Assembly: GCA_023954795.1 (NCBI GenBank)
Contig: JAGSHA010000134.1
Location: 1 to 8,061 of the forward strand
From: Oceanospirillaceae bacterium
GTDB lineage: Bacteria > Pseudomonadota > Gammaproteobacteria > Pseudomonadales > Balneatricaceae
Reading direction: 5' to 3'
Length of the DNA stretch: 8,061 nucleotides
Part shown: positions 1-6,470 of the stretch, piece by piece
Layout of the letters: each line of letters opens with the position of its first letter
Numbering within the stretch: the first letter of the stretch is position 1
Position numbers and translations under genes: made by a program
The notes under the pieces: model-generated
What the model was told of the DNA's origin: nothing
The model's database searches: none
Seen by the model: the letters and a program-made list of their open reading frames with translations, nothing else

Positions 1-25
1 ATATGGACAATGCGGGCGACGTACT

Positions 26-2008
26 ATGAATTTATCTATAGGAATACGGGTTGGAGTCGGCTTTTTAGCCATGATCATACTCCTGATACTCTGCGGTAGC
101 GCAGGTCTCTTTGGTGTTAATCAGGTCTCCTCCTCCCTTCTGTTTGTCTCAGGCCCGGCCAGAGACGTATCCGACGGTGGTCGGGAAACAACCATCAATC
201 TGCAACAAGAGATGCTGGTCACCGAACGCATCCTCTCGAATGATATCCCTCTCAAGCAAGGCAAAAAAATGTTGAGGGAGTCTCGCAAAGCCTCCCGAGA
301 ATCACTGAAATCGATAAAAAGCACCGGCCTGATTGAAGAACAAGTACTTACCAAAACAGAAAGCCTGATCGCGCAATATCGGGGTTCACAGCTGTCACTG
401 CTCAGCGATTTCAAAACCATTCGTGAACAACGTATGCAGCTTCTGGAAGCCACCAACACCACCCTCGATAAAGTGGCCGTTGCGCAGGAAGACGTACTTA
501 TTCAAGCCGACGAGCATTTTCTGGATCGTCGAAAATCGGAAGAGCTTAACGACCTCGATATGATGCTGTCGGAAATACGCGTGGGTGTTCTGATGCGTAA
601 CTACAGCCTGCAACAGCTGTTTGAAGGTGCGGACCCGACCGAACAGATGCTGATTATGAACGAGCAGCGCAAGCAGCTGGTCGATACGCTGGATCGGGTG
701 CTTCAGCGTCTCAAATATCACGAGATGGCTGAGCAATCAGAAGGGTTGGAACAATCCTTCCAACAGATGCAGCAACTTTACGTGCAGGTCGTGGTTGAAT
801 TCACCACCTTTAAAGAATCACGTAAGGATATGGGTAAACTGATCGATCGCGTATTGGCAGCGTTGGAAAACGTTCAAAATAAAGGGACGGAAGCTGTCAC
901 CGGAGAGATCAACAAAGTCGATGATCTGGTGACCACCGCCGATACGATGATTATCGCTGCCGCAGTCGGTGGTGTGCTGGCGGCGATTATTGCACTCGCC
1001 GTCACTATTTTCACCGTCGTTCACCCCATCCGTAATGTCGCCAAAAATCTGCAACTGATCGGTGCCGGTGAAGGTGATCTGAACGTATCTCTGCCTGAAT
1101 CCGGCGCAACTGAATTAAAGACGCTGGCCGAAGGATTCAACGGTTTTGTTGAGAAGATCCGTACCACGGTATCAGGCGTTTCCAGTGCCGTTGATGAACT
1201 CGGCAGCGCAGCGTCTTCGTTGCGTAATGTCAGTAATGATGCTGCCCTGGCAATCTCCCGTCAGTCCGATGAAACTGATCAAGCCGCTGCCGCCATCAAT
1301 GAGATGAGCGCAACGGCTACCGATGTTGCAGAAAACGCAGCCTCCGCAGCAACCGCCGCGAACAGTGCTGACAAGGCTGCGGATCAAGGCAAAAATGAAG
1401 TGGACACCACCATTGATGCGATCCGTAATCAGGTCAGTCAATTGAATACAGCGGCTGGAGTCATCGAACAGCTGGCACAGGACAGCAAGAGTATCGGAAC
1501 GGTGCTCGACGTGATTAACGATATCGCCGACAAAACCAACCTGCTGGCACTTAATGCGGCCATTGAAGCCGCCCGTGCGGGCGATGCAGGACGGGGCTTT
1601 GCGGTCGTTGCTGATGAAGTGCGTGAACTGGCCAGTCGCACGCAGAGTGCCACCACCGAGATTCAGGATGTCATTAACAAACTGCAATCAGCCGCCTCCG
1701 AAGCGGTAACCTCCATGCACAACAGCCGCGACTATGCCGAACAAAGTGCCGCTCAGGCAGAACATGCTGGCACCTCACTGAATGAAATCACCCGTGAATC
1801 CAGCACAATCAGCGATATGACAGTGCAGATTGCGCAAGCCGCAGAGCAGCAAGCTGATGTAGCGGAAACGATTAACCAGAACGTCGTCACCATCAGCGAA
1901 CGTGCGCGGGAAACGCAGGACGCGTCTACACGCATCAGCTCGTCGACAGATGAACTTGCGCTGATCGCACAGCGACTACAAACGCTGGTATCCGAATTCA
2001 GATATTAA
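26..2008 (+). CDS. Methyl-accepting chemotaxis protein (transmembrane chemoreceptor)
   Basis: This 660-residue protein has the full layout of an inner-membrane chemoreceptor that signals to CheA/CheW. Transmembrane helix 1 is about residues 8-30. A mainly helical periplasmic sensor spans about 31-306, and transmembrane helix 2 is about 308-332. A HAMP domain follows at about 331-383, with its conserved Pro at 334. The cytoplasmic signalling coiled coil runs to the end. Its hairpin tip at about 500-540 carries the near-invariant NLLALNAAIEAARAG and GRGFAVVADEVR motifs. The sensor is about 275 residues, nearly twice a simple four-helix bundle, which would suit a helical bimodular (HBM) type; its ligand cannot be read from sequence. 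No C-terminal NWETF-like pentapeptide is present, so no CheR/CheB tether is expected. The ATG at 26 gives a typical MCP N-terminus. The frame stays open to the window edge and no clear Shine-Dalgarno is visible in the 25 bases shown. It appears monocistronic, ending at a strong terminator. Confidence 0.97.
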   Translation: MNLSIGIRVGVGFLAMIILLILCGSAGLFGVNQVSSSLLFVSGPARDVSDGGRETTINLQQEMLVTERILSNDIPLKQGKKMLRESRKASRESLKSIKSTGLIEEQVLTKTESLIAQYRGSQLSLLSDFKTIREQRMQLLEATNTTLDKVAVAQEDVLIQADEHFLDRRKSEELNDLDMMLSEIRVGVLMRNYSLQQLFEGADPTEQMLIMNEQRKQLVDTLDRVLQRLKYHEMAEQSEGLEQSFQQMQQLYVQVVVEFTTFKESRKDMGKLIDRVLAALENVQNKGTEAVTGEINKVDDLVTTADTMIIAAAVGGVLAAIIALAVTIFTVVHPIRNVAKNLQLIGAGEGDLNVSLPESGATELKTLAEGFNGFVEKIRTTVSGVSSAVDELGSAASSLRNVSNDAALAISRQSDETDQAAAAINEMSATATDVAENAASAATAANSADKAADQGKNEVDTTIDAIRNQVSQLNTAAGVIEQLAQDSKSIGTVLDVINDIADKTNLLALNAAIEAARAGDAGRGFAVVADEVRELASRTQSATTEIQDVINKLQSAASEAVTSMHNSRDYAEQSAAQAEHAGTSLNEITRESSTISDMTVQIAQAAEQQADVAETINQNVVTISERARETQDASTRISSSTDELALIAQRLQTLVSEFRY

Positions 2009-2028
2009 GCAGAGTATGATCAACCGGT

Positions 2029-2057
2029 AAAAAGGGAGGCTGAACGCCTCCCTTTTT
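2029..2057. terminator. Rho-independent terminator, probably bidirectional, between MCP and pilin genes
   Basis: A perfect seven-pair stem, GGGAGGC (2034-2040) with GCCTCCC (2046-2052), closes a five-base loop. Five A's at 2029-2033 and five T's at 2053-2057 flank it, giving a U-tract on either transcript. It lies 21 bases after the MCP stop and 40 bases past the stop of the convergent pilin gene, so it likely serves both. Confidence 0.92.
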
Positions 2058-2096
2058 ATATGAATAGGACAACGATACTCATCCGTGTGCGTGCCA

Positions 2097-2669
2097 TTAA
2101 CACCCCGTCACAACACTTCCGGTGATCGGATCATCGTCATTACTCGGGTTGTAATAATACGCGTAACAACGGTCTGAAATTTTCATTCCTTCAAGCCAAA
2201 CAATCACCAGACCCCGACCTGAGGTTGCAATGGGTAACCCGGTGGCCCTTCTCTGATTGCCTACGCCGCAGAATGCGTTTTGGGTGCAGGTTTTATTGGT
2301 TTTGGTGTAACCGATCTCTTTGCCGATATTCAGTGCATAACGCCAGGCGTTGTTCCAATGACCGGCAATATATCCGTCAGTCACTTTGATTCGCTTCCCA
2401 TCCACGGTAATCCAGCCATCTTCTACACCTTCAATGATGGCTTTCGCTGCCACCATCGTCGACGTAGATGCCATTGCTCCCTGTACACCTTCTATCGATG
2501 CCCGTCGAGCATCAGACCCCAGGCTAATAAACTGAGGCAACGCAACAGACGCCAATATACCTAGCGAAGCAATGACCACAACCAGTTCAACAATAGTGAA
2601 ACCGGAGCAATAAGGAGAGATCGAGCGTTGAGAATGGAGCTTGGAAGTGGGTGCCTGATAGGTTCGCAT
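2097..2669 (-). CDS. Type IV prepilin-like protein (MSHA-pilin type)
   Basis: This 190-residue protein carries a type III (prepilin) signal. A 23-residue leader ends at Gly23, followed by mature FTIVELVVVIASLGILA with Phe at +1 and Glu at +5. These are the features recognised by the PilD-type peptidase/methylase. The hydrophobic N-terminal helix continues into DARRASIEGVQGAMASTS, which resembles the start of MSHA pilins. Mature cysteines are at 128, 134, 168 and 190. The last residue is Cys190, so Cys168-Cys190 could close a C-terminal D-loop and Cys128-Cys134 a second small loop. The leader is longer than the 6-10 residues usual in type IVa pilins. The start is still well supported, with AGGA seven bases upstream of the ATG and no other ATG before the cleavage site. 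No pilus assembly genes are adjacent, so it is an orphan here. It could be a major or minor pilin, or a pseudopilin. Confidence 0.9.
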   Translation of the reverse strand: MRTYQAPTSKLHSQRSISPYCSGFTIVELVVVIASLGILASVALPQFISLGSDARRASIEGVQGAMASTSTMVAAKAIIEGVEDGWITVDGKRIKVTDGYIAGHWNNAWRYALNIGKEIGYTKTNKTCTQNAFCGVGNQRRATGLPIATSGRGLVIVWLEGMKISDRCYAYYYNPSNDDDPITGSVVTGC

Positions 2670-3256
2670 CGGTATATCCTAAAAATACTTCAAGGAACAT
2701 CGTAATACCTGAATCGATCGCGATTATGGGCGCCACTCTCGAGAGAGAGAATAATACTGAAAAATAATCACAGAACGACATCGCTCAAAATAATAATAAC
2801 TCCATATTTATAAATCTTTACACCAAGCCAGACAAACCCATAAAAACCTTAAAAAAAATCGAACAAATGAATAACATATTAAAATCAGTGTGATTTATTA
2901 TAGAGCACTTGCATCGGCATACGACAAAATGACCTACAAAATACTATAGCCAATGAAAAAGCATCATTTGAATTAGCTTTATACACAACAGGAGCCAACC
3001 GTAACATCGTGAACATTTTCGCAATCGTTCTAGCATCATTGAAATACAGACTAAAAACCGGTCCATTTTTGAGTTTAATAGGTAAGCTTGGAAGGAAGAG
3101 CTTCCTGACTGAACGGATACCCTGTCACTGAAATTCAATAAAACTTGAACCGACCTACCTTTAAGCTATTAAATTTCAATCAGTTATAAAAACACGCATG
3201 CAGTAACACGACCATCCAACAGACGTATCTCATACTCTTCTGGAGATATCATCGAT
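2670..3256. other. AT-rich intergenic region, no convincing gene
   Basis: This stretch of nearly 590 bases separates the pilin start from the 3' end of the zinc-ribbon gene. The part next to the pilin should hold its promoter. Small symmetric sites lie there: AATCG-ATCG-CGATT at 2712-2725, GGCGCC at 2729-2734 and CTCTCGAGAG at 2736-2745. I could not choose a clear -35/-10 pair. The middle (about 2760-2960) is A/T-rich with many stops. From 2904 to 3131 one + strand frame is open for 75 codons without an ATG and overlaps a 64-codon minus-strand frame. Neither shows a recognisable domain or a ribosome-binding site. A weak hairpin (GGAAG 3090-3094, CTTCC 3101-3105) has no T-tract. Confidence 0.6.
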
Positions 3257-3490
3257 TCACTCTCCACCACAGTCCCCCAAACCGTCTATTGAAATACCTC
3301 CGCCAGGATTGGCTAACGGTGCTCTCTTTTTCATCCGTTTTTTATGTTCATCTTCATATACCTTATCTAATCGTTTCTTATCACCCTCCGTATACAGAAA
3401 CGCTGAAGGAAGGCTATTGCCACAAAACTCACACGTTTTTACGCGGCGGTTATAGATTGTTCTATTACATTCCGGACATTTAAACTGCAT
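3257..3490 (-). CDS. Small zinc-ribbon protein of unknown function
   Basis: This short protein has 77 residues from the preferred start, or 79 from an ATG six bases upstream at 3494-3496. The N-terminus carries two cysteine knuckles, CPEC and CEFC, separated by 11 residues, in a basic context (NRTIYNRRVKTCEFCGNSL). This is the usual pattern of a zinc ribbon. The middle is very charged (KKRLDKVYEDEHKKRMKKR), likely a single helix, and the tail is Gly-rich and acidic, ending GDCGGE. No signal peptide or membrane segment is seen, so it is probably cytoplasmic. I prefer the second ATG (3488-3490) because AAGGA sits five bases before it, whereas the first ATG directly abuts the AAGG. The channel-gene terminator lies upstream, so it probably has its own promoter in 3497-3584. 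I recognise no specific function; small proteins of this style recur as conserved hypotheticals in proteobacteria. Confidence 0.75.
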   Translation of the reverse strand: MQFKCPECNRTIYNRRVKTCEFCGNSLPSAFLYTEGDKKRLDKVYEDEHKKRMKKRAPLANPGGGISIDGLGDCGGE

Positions 3491-3584
3491 GTTCATCCTT
3501 AGATTAGTGACCTGCGACTGAATACTGAGTGAAGCTTTCCACTGCAGATTGTCACCTTATTCCTGTTCAGATGAACCAATACAA

Positions 3585-3620
3585 AAAAACCTGCCGGGAT
3601 TCTCTCCCAAACAGGTTTTT
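3585..3620. terminator. Rho-independent terminator after the TolC-OmpA gene
   Basis: The outer stem pairs AAAAACCTG (3585-3593) with CAGGTTTTT (3612-3620). An inner stem pairs GGGA (3596-3599) with TCCC (3605-3608). Read on the minus strand the hairpin lies 19 bases past the stop codon of the channel gene, and the A-run at 3583-3589 becomes a seven-base U-tract. It therefore ends that transcript and separates it from the zinc-ribbon gene. Confidence 0.85.
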
Positions 3621-3638
3621 ATATTGCCACACCCGCAA

Positions 3639-5420
3639 TTATTTGGGCTTATCAATCACCATATCCACACGGCGGTTAAGCTTCCTTCCACTGAACGTAC
3701 CGTTGGTCGCCATCGGTTGCTCTTCGCCATAACCTTTCACCTGCAAACGCTTAGGATCAATACCATAATCATCGATCAGGCGCTTATACACTGCATCGGC
3801 ACGCCGCTCCGACAACCACTGATTATATTCAGCAGTACCGGTAGAATCTGTGTGCCCGGCGATCACGGCATCCATAGTGGGATTCGCTTTCAGGTACTCC
3901 GCAGCATCATTGATATCCGTATCGTATTTGTTAACCAACAGGGACGAATTGAGCGCGAACTTCACATCCATACGAAACGCAAGTTTATTACCTTCAACTT
4001 CTCGGAACCGATCGTCTTCTTTAATCAGTCCCGCCATCAAGGCATCTTTATCGAATGTATGTTGTACCGGTGTTTCAGGTGGGCAGCGTCCAAAGGCATC
4101 CGCCTCGTCAGCATGGCTAACCAGCGCGTCTGCACCTGCAGTGCCAGCAACGTCAAAGGAAGACACTAACTGCCCCATGGCGGCCAATGTACGTGCCTGT
4201 GCCAACATTAGGTTATGTTCTGTGTTGACGTAGGTACGGCGGACTTCAAAGTATTCGTTTTCGGTATCGAGTAAATCAAGCAAAGTGCGTTGGCCGATAT
4301 CGAACTGTTTGCGGTACGCGTCGCGAGCTTTACCAATCGCCTGCTGGTTGCGATCGAGGTACTGCGCCTGCTGAGTCAGACTGTTGATGTCATTATGCGC
4401 AATCACAACTTGCTGGCGCACGTCACGGCAGACTTTACGGCGCTCGTGATAAGCGGTATCCATGCGGCGATCAAACTGACGCTGACGCGCCCGATCAGAA
4501 CCGCCGTTATACAGGTTGTAGCTCATCAGCAGTTCGATAGCTTCTTCGTCACGTTCAACATCAATCCCATCGGTAAAGTCTTCCACTTCCTTACGCAAGC
4601 GCAGGTCCAATCGGGGCAACATATCGGCGTCTTTAGATTTACGTGCCGCTTGCGCTGCCAACATATTTTCTGTCGCGGCATTCAGATCCGGGTGCATCAC
4701 ATAAGCACGGTTCAGTGCTTCATTGCGTGTAACAGGGATCAGCTCAGTTTTTATACTGGGTTCATCAAGCTGTTCTGCTGGCAGCTCTCCAATCACTCGC
4801 TGGAAACGGGCGGTAACGTCATGCAGGTTGGTCGCTTCGGTCAGCAGGTTCGCTTCCGCCAGTGCCAATCGTGCTGTCGCCTGCTCCAGATCCACGCGCC
4901 GGCCAATACCTGCGTCGGTACGCTCTTTGATATCATCATAAACCTGGCGGTGCTCAATGTAGTTTTCCTTCGCCAGCTCGACTAGTTTTTGGTAACGCAA
5001 CGTATCGAGATAGGCCCGGGTGGTGTCGAGTACAACATCTTCAGAGGTTTTTCGGAACTGGTAAAAGCGGACTTTACTGACATGATTCAGGCGTGCTACT
5101 TCGTTTTTCGTCGCAAAACCATCAAACAACATCTGTGTCAGGCTCAAACGCACACTCCAGGGATCGTATGAGATGTCGGATGTGTTATCTCGGTCCAAAC
5201 GCTCATGCCCTATCTGCGCATTCAGGTCCACCCGTGGGTAATATCCCCCTTGGCCAACCCTCTGCTCTTCCTCTGAGGCTTCAAAGTTGTACCAGCTGGC
5301 TTTCACCTCGGGGTTCCCTGCAACCGAACGAGAGATCGCATCGTTAAGAGAACTTACGGGTTCGGCCCATGCTGGGGCTGCTGAGATCACTAACGCAGCC
5401 AGAAATAAACGATTGCTCAT
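3639..5420 (-). CDS. TolC-family outer-membrane channel fused to a C-terminal OmpA-like peptidoglycan-binding domain
   Basis: This 593-residue protein has two modules. A signal peptide (1-19, cleavage after AWA) leads into a TolC/LapE/AggA-type efflux domain at about 20-425. Its two internal repeats are visible as NPEVKASWYNFEASEEE (about 36-52) and HPDLNAATENMLAAQAARK (about 243-261), each followed by a YPR- or LPR-type strand. After a linker (about 426-482), an OmpA C-terminal domain spans about 484-591. It contains GHTDSTG and NQWLSERRA; Asp525 and Arg540 have the 15-residue spacing of the diaminopimelate-binding Asp/Arg pair of OmpA domains. Family knowledge makes the first module the outer-membrane duct of a type I secretion system and the second a peptidoglycan anchor. 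With an RTX adhesin and lapG beside it, the adhesin is the likely cargo. In Shewanella bpf loci, as I recall, a TolC gene (aggA) and a separate OmpA-family gene are neighbours; here they are one protein. The Shine-Dalgarno is weak (AAAGG, 11 bases upstream). Confidence 0.95.
   Translation of the reverse strand: MSNRLFLAALVISAAPAWAEPVSSLNDAISRSVAGNPEVKASWYNFEASEEEQRVGQGGYYPRVDLNAQIGHERLDRDNTSDISYDPWSVRLSLTQMLFDGFATKNEVARLNHVSKVRFYQFRKTSEDVVLDTTRAYLDTLRYQKLVELAKENYIEHRQVYDDIKERTDAGIGRRVDLEQATARLALAEANLLTEATNLHDVTARFQRVIGELPAEQLDEPSIKTELIPVTRNEALNRAYVMHPDLNAATENMLAAQAARKSKDADMLPRLDLRLRKEVEDFTDGIDVERDEEAIELLMSYNLYNGGSDRARQRQFDRRMDTAYHERRKVCRDVRQQVVIAHNDINSLTQQAQYLDRNQQAIGKARDAYRKQFDIGQRTLLDLLDTENEYFEVRRTYVNTEHNLMLAQARTLAAMGQLVSSFDVAGTAGADALVSHADEADAFGRCPPETPVQHTFDKDALMAGLIKEDDRFREVEGNKLAFRMDVKFALNSSLLVNKYDTDINDAAEYLKANPTMDAVIAGHTDSTGTAEYNQWLSERRADAVYKRLIDDYGIDPKRLQVKGYGEEQPMATNGTFSGRKLNRRVDMVIDKPK
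3648..3971 (-). other. OmpA-like peptidoglycan-binding domain within the fusion protein
   Basis: This stretch encodes about residues 484-591 of the channel protein. It begins with DVKFALNSSLL, the usual first strand of OmpA C-terminal domains. It continues through AVIAGHTDSTGTAEYN and LSERRADAVYKRL to LQVKGYGEEQP, and ends with the RKLNRRVDMVI strand. All conserved blocks are present in order, so the domain looks intact and functional. It lies in the same reading frame as the TolC part with no stop or shift between. Confidence 0.93.
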
Positions 5421-5509
5421 TTTCTAATCTGCCTTTCAAAATCGTCGGTAAAATACACTGATTAATTTTTAACCAGCAGTCGTGTATTTCAAGATAGACG
5501 ACAGCGGTA

Positions 5510-5527
5510 TGTAAAGACAGCTTTACA
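5510..5527. promoter_or_regulatory. Operator-like palindrome TGTAAA-N6-TTTACA
   Basis: The 18-base site TGTAAAGACAGCTTTACA has perfect 7-base arms (TGTAAAG and CTTTACA) around ACAG. It matches the established TyrR-family recognition consensus TGTAAA-N6-TTTACA at every fixed position. It lies 89 bases before the channel-gene start and 206 before lapG. It sits just upstream of the possible -35 of the channel gene, so it would most naturally control that gene. The symmetry is seen directly; the regulator is inferred and could be another dimeric factor. Confidence 0.45.
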
Positions 5528-5637
5528 CCTAAAAAATTAGGGATTAATTATTCAAGAAAAGATAGAATCGGCCGATATTTAACCAGATGTCGCGGCACCA
5601 CTGTAAACAGAGACACTAAAAACAGAGAAACCTCAGG

Positions 5638-5666
5638 TTGTTTTTCAATCAGAAGTTTCTTTTATT
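5638..5666 (+). promoter_or_regulatory. Possible sigma-70 promoter of lapG
   Basis: TTGTTT at 5638-5643 and TTTATT at 5661-5666 are separated by exactly 17 bases, each near the sigma-70 consensus but imperfect. The predicted transcript would start near 5673 with a leader of about 60 bases. The region is A/T-rich, so a chance match is possible. Confidence 0.3.
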
Positions 5667-5721
5667 TCTCTGTCAGCACCATTTTTGGCTTAATTCAGTT
5701 TACTGATCGGTTGTTTAGTCA

Positions 5722-5725
5722 GGAG
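5722..5725 (+). promoter_or_regulatory. Ribosome-binding site fixing the GTG start of lapG
   Basis: GGAG lies eight bases before the GTG at 5734. No in-frame ATG occurs near the N-terminus, and the reading from this GTG gives a normal signal peptide, so this site decides the start. Confidence 0.75.
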
Positions 5726-5733
5726 TAGTATTT

Positions 5734-6423
5734 GTGCGTTTAAGAATCGGTACATGGGTAACAAACAGTCTGTTTGCGCTGTTCCTTCTGGGTACATCAG
5801 CCAGTGTTACGGCCAATTCGTCAGCAGAAAACCTCGCAAGCCTGAGTAATATCCAGAATCTGGCCGAAAGCCGTTATGGCAATCTGGCGGCCGATTCAGT
5901 GAGTCGCTGGCGCCACCTGTTAGATGCTAGCTACAGCTTGCCCGAGCGGGAAAAGCTCCAGAAAATCAATAAGTTCTTTAATCTTCACGTATACTACGAC
6001 GAAGATAAAAAAATCTGGCAGAAAGCTGATTACTGGGCCACACCACTTGAAACGCTGGCCCGTGCACGCGGCGACTGCGAAGACTTCACCATCGCCAAAT
6101 ATATATCACTGCGTCTGCTGGATATCCCCGCAAACAAATTAAAGCTAACGTACGTTAATCTTTATCCGGTAATCGGAGATAATAACGAAAAACAAGCGCA
6201 TATGGTGTTGGCTTATTACCCGGACGAACAGTCAGATCCGCTTATTCTGGATAACTTACAAGGTAAAATATTACCCGCATCCAAGCGCCCAGAATTAAAA
6301 CCAGTGTTCAGCTTTAATGACTCCACAATGTGGGTCGATGGCCAACAAAGCGATGTAAAGCCACAGTTACGCCTTAGCAGTTGGCGCGATGTTTTGAGTC
6401 GTATGCATGACGATGGCCTGTAA
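5734..6423 (+). CDS. lapG: LapG-like periplasmic transglutaminase-like cysteine protease
   Basis: This 229-residue protein belongs to the bacterial transglutaminase-like cysteine proteinase family (BTLCP, peptidase family C93), whose best-known member is LapG. A signal peptide at about 1-27 (cleavage near SVTA) sends it to the periplasm. The core contains WATPLETLARARGDCEDFT with catalytic Cys115, then QAHMVLAYY with His156, then ILDNLQGK with Asp173. The 17-residue His-Asp spacing equals that recalled for characterised LapG. Asp114 and Glu116 flank the nucleophile in the positions used for calcium binding in LapG. LapG cuts the N-terminus of LapA-type adhesins to release them and is sequestered by LapD when c-di-GMP is high. 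The neighbouring RTX adhesin is the expected substrate; its cleavage site lies outside the window. Unusually, the next gene is the convergent adhesin and not lapD. Translation starts at GTG. Confidence 0.93.
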   Translation: MRLRIGTWVTNSLFALFLLGTSASVTANSSAENLASLSNIQNLAESRYGNLAADSVSRWRHLLDASYSLPEREKLQKINKFFNLHVYYDEDKKIWQKADYWATPLETLARARGDCEDFTIAKYISLRLLDIPANKLKLTYVNLYPVIGDNNEKQAHMVLAYYPDEQSDPLILDNLQGKILPASKRPELKPVFSFNDSTMWVDGQQSDVKPQLRLSSWRDVLSRMHDDGL

Positions 6424-6439
6424 TAAATTACAGTCATCG
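6411..6439. terminator. Hairpin overlapping the lapG stop codon, possible weak terminator for both convergent genes
   Basis: CTGTAA (6418-6423) pairs with TTACAG (6428-6433) around TAAA, extended after a small internal loop by CGATG (6411-6415) with CATCG (6435-6439). The stem contains the lapG stop codon and is the only strong structure in the 47 bases between the convergent genes. No T-tract follows on either strand, so intrinsic termination is uncertain. Confidence 0.4.
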
Positions 6440-6470
6440 CCATACTATTCTGATTAAGCCCCTGCAAAGA

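Larger units (their letters stand above)
5421..5733. promoter_or_regulatory. Divergent regulatory region between tolC-ompA and lapG
   Basis: These 313 bases lie between the divergent starts and must hold both promoters. For lapG, TTGTTT (5638-5643), a 17-base spacer and TTTATT (5661-5666) form a weak sigma-70-like pair, 68 bases before the GTG. For the channel gene, TTGAAA read on the minus strand (5487-5492) is a possible -35, but the A/T-rich -10 that follows is poor. Two symmetric elements stand out. One is a perfect palindrome at 5510-5527. The other is a 9-base inverted repeat at 5622-5630 and 5665-5673 that overlaps the putative lapG promoter. No open frame in the gap looks like a gene. 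Confidence 0.6.

Noticed and set aside
121..1935. Several minus-strand open frames inside the chemoreceptor gene (60-171 codons)
   Set aside because: They lie fully antisense to a gene with unmistakable domain structure and show no recognisable protein features.
2715..2740. Sigma-54-like TGGCGC...GC upstream of the pilin gene on the minus strand
   Set aside because: The spacing between the GG and GC elements is 11, not the required 10, and the -12 element lacks the TT.
3084..3120. Resemblance of AGCTTCCT..ACTGAACG..TACC here to 3679-3702 near the end of the channel gene, as if a duplicated fragment
   Set aside because: Only about 20 bases match with gaps, and the similarity does not extend on either side, so chance is likelier.
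2944..3138. 64-codon minus-strand open frame starting with ATG in the AT-rich gap
   Set aside because: No convincing ribosome-binding site, domain or protein-like composition, and it overlaps an open frame on the other strand.
3549..5347. Plus-strand open frames up to 231 codons inside the channel gene
   Set aside because: They are antisense shadows of the TolC-OmpA coding sequence, with no domain, signal peptide or ribosome-binding site of their own.
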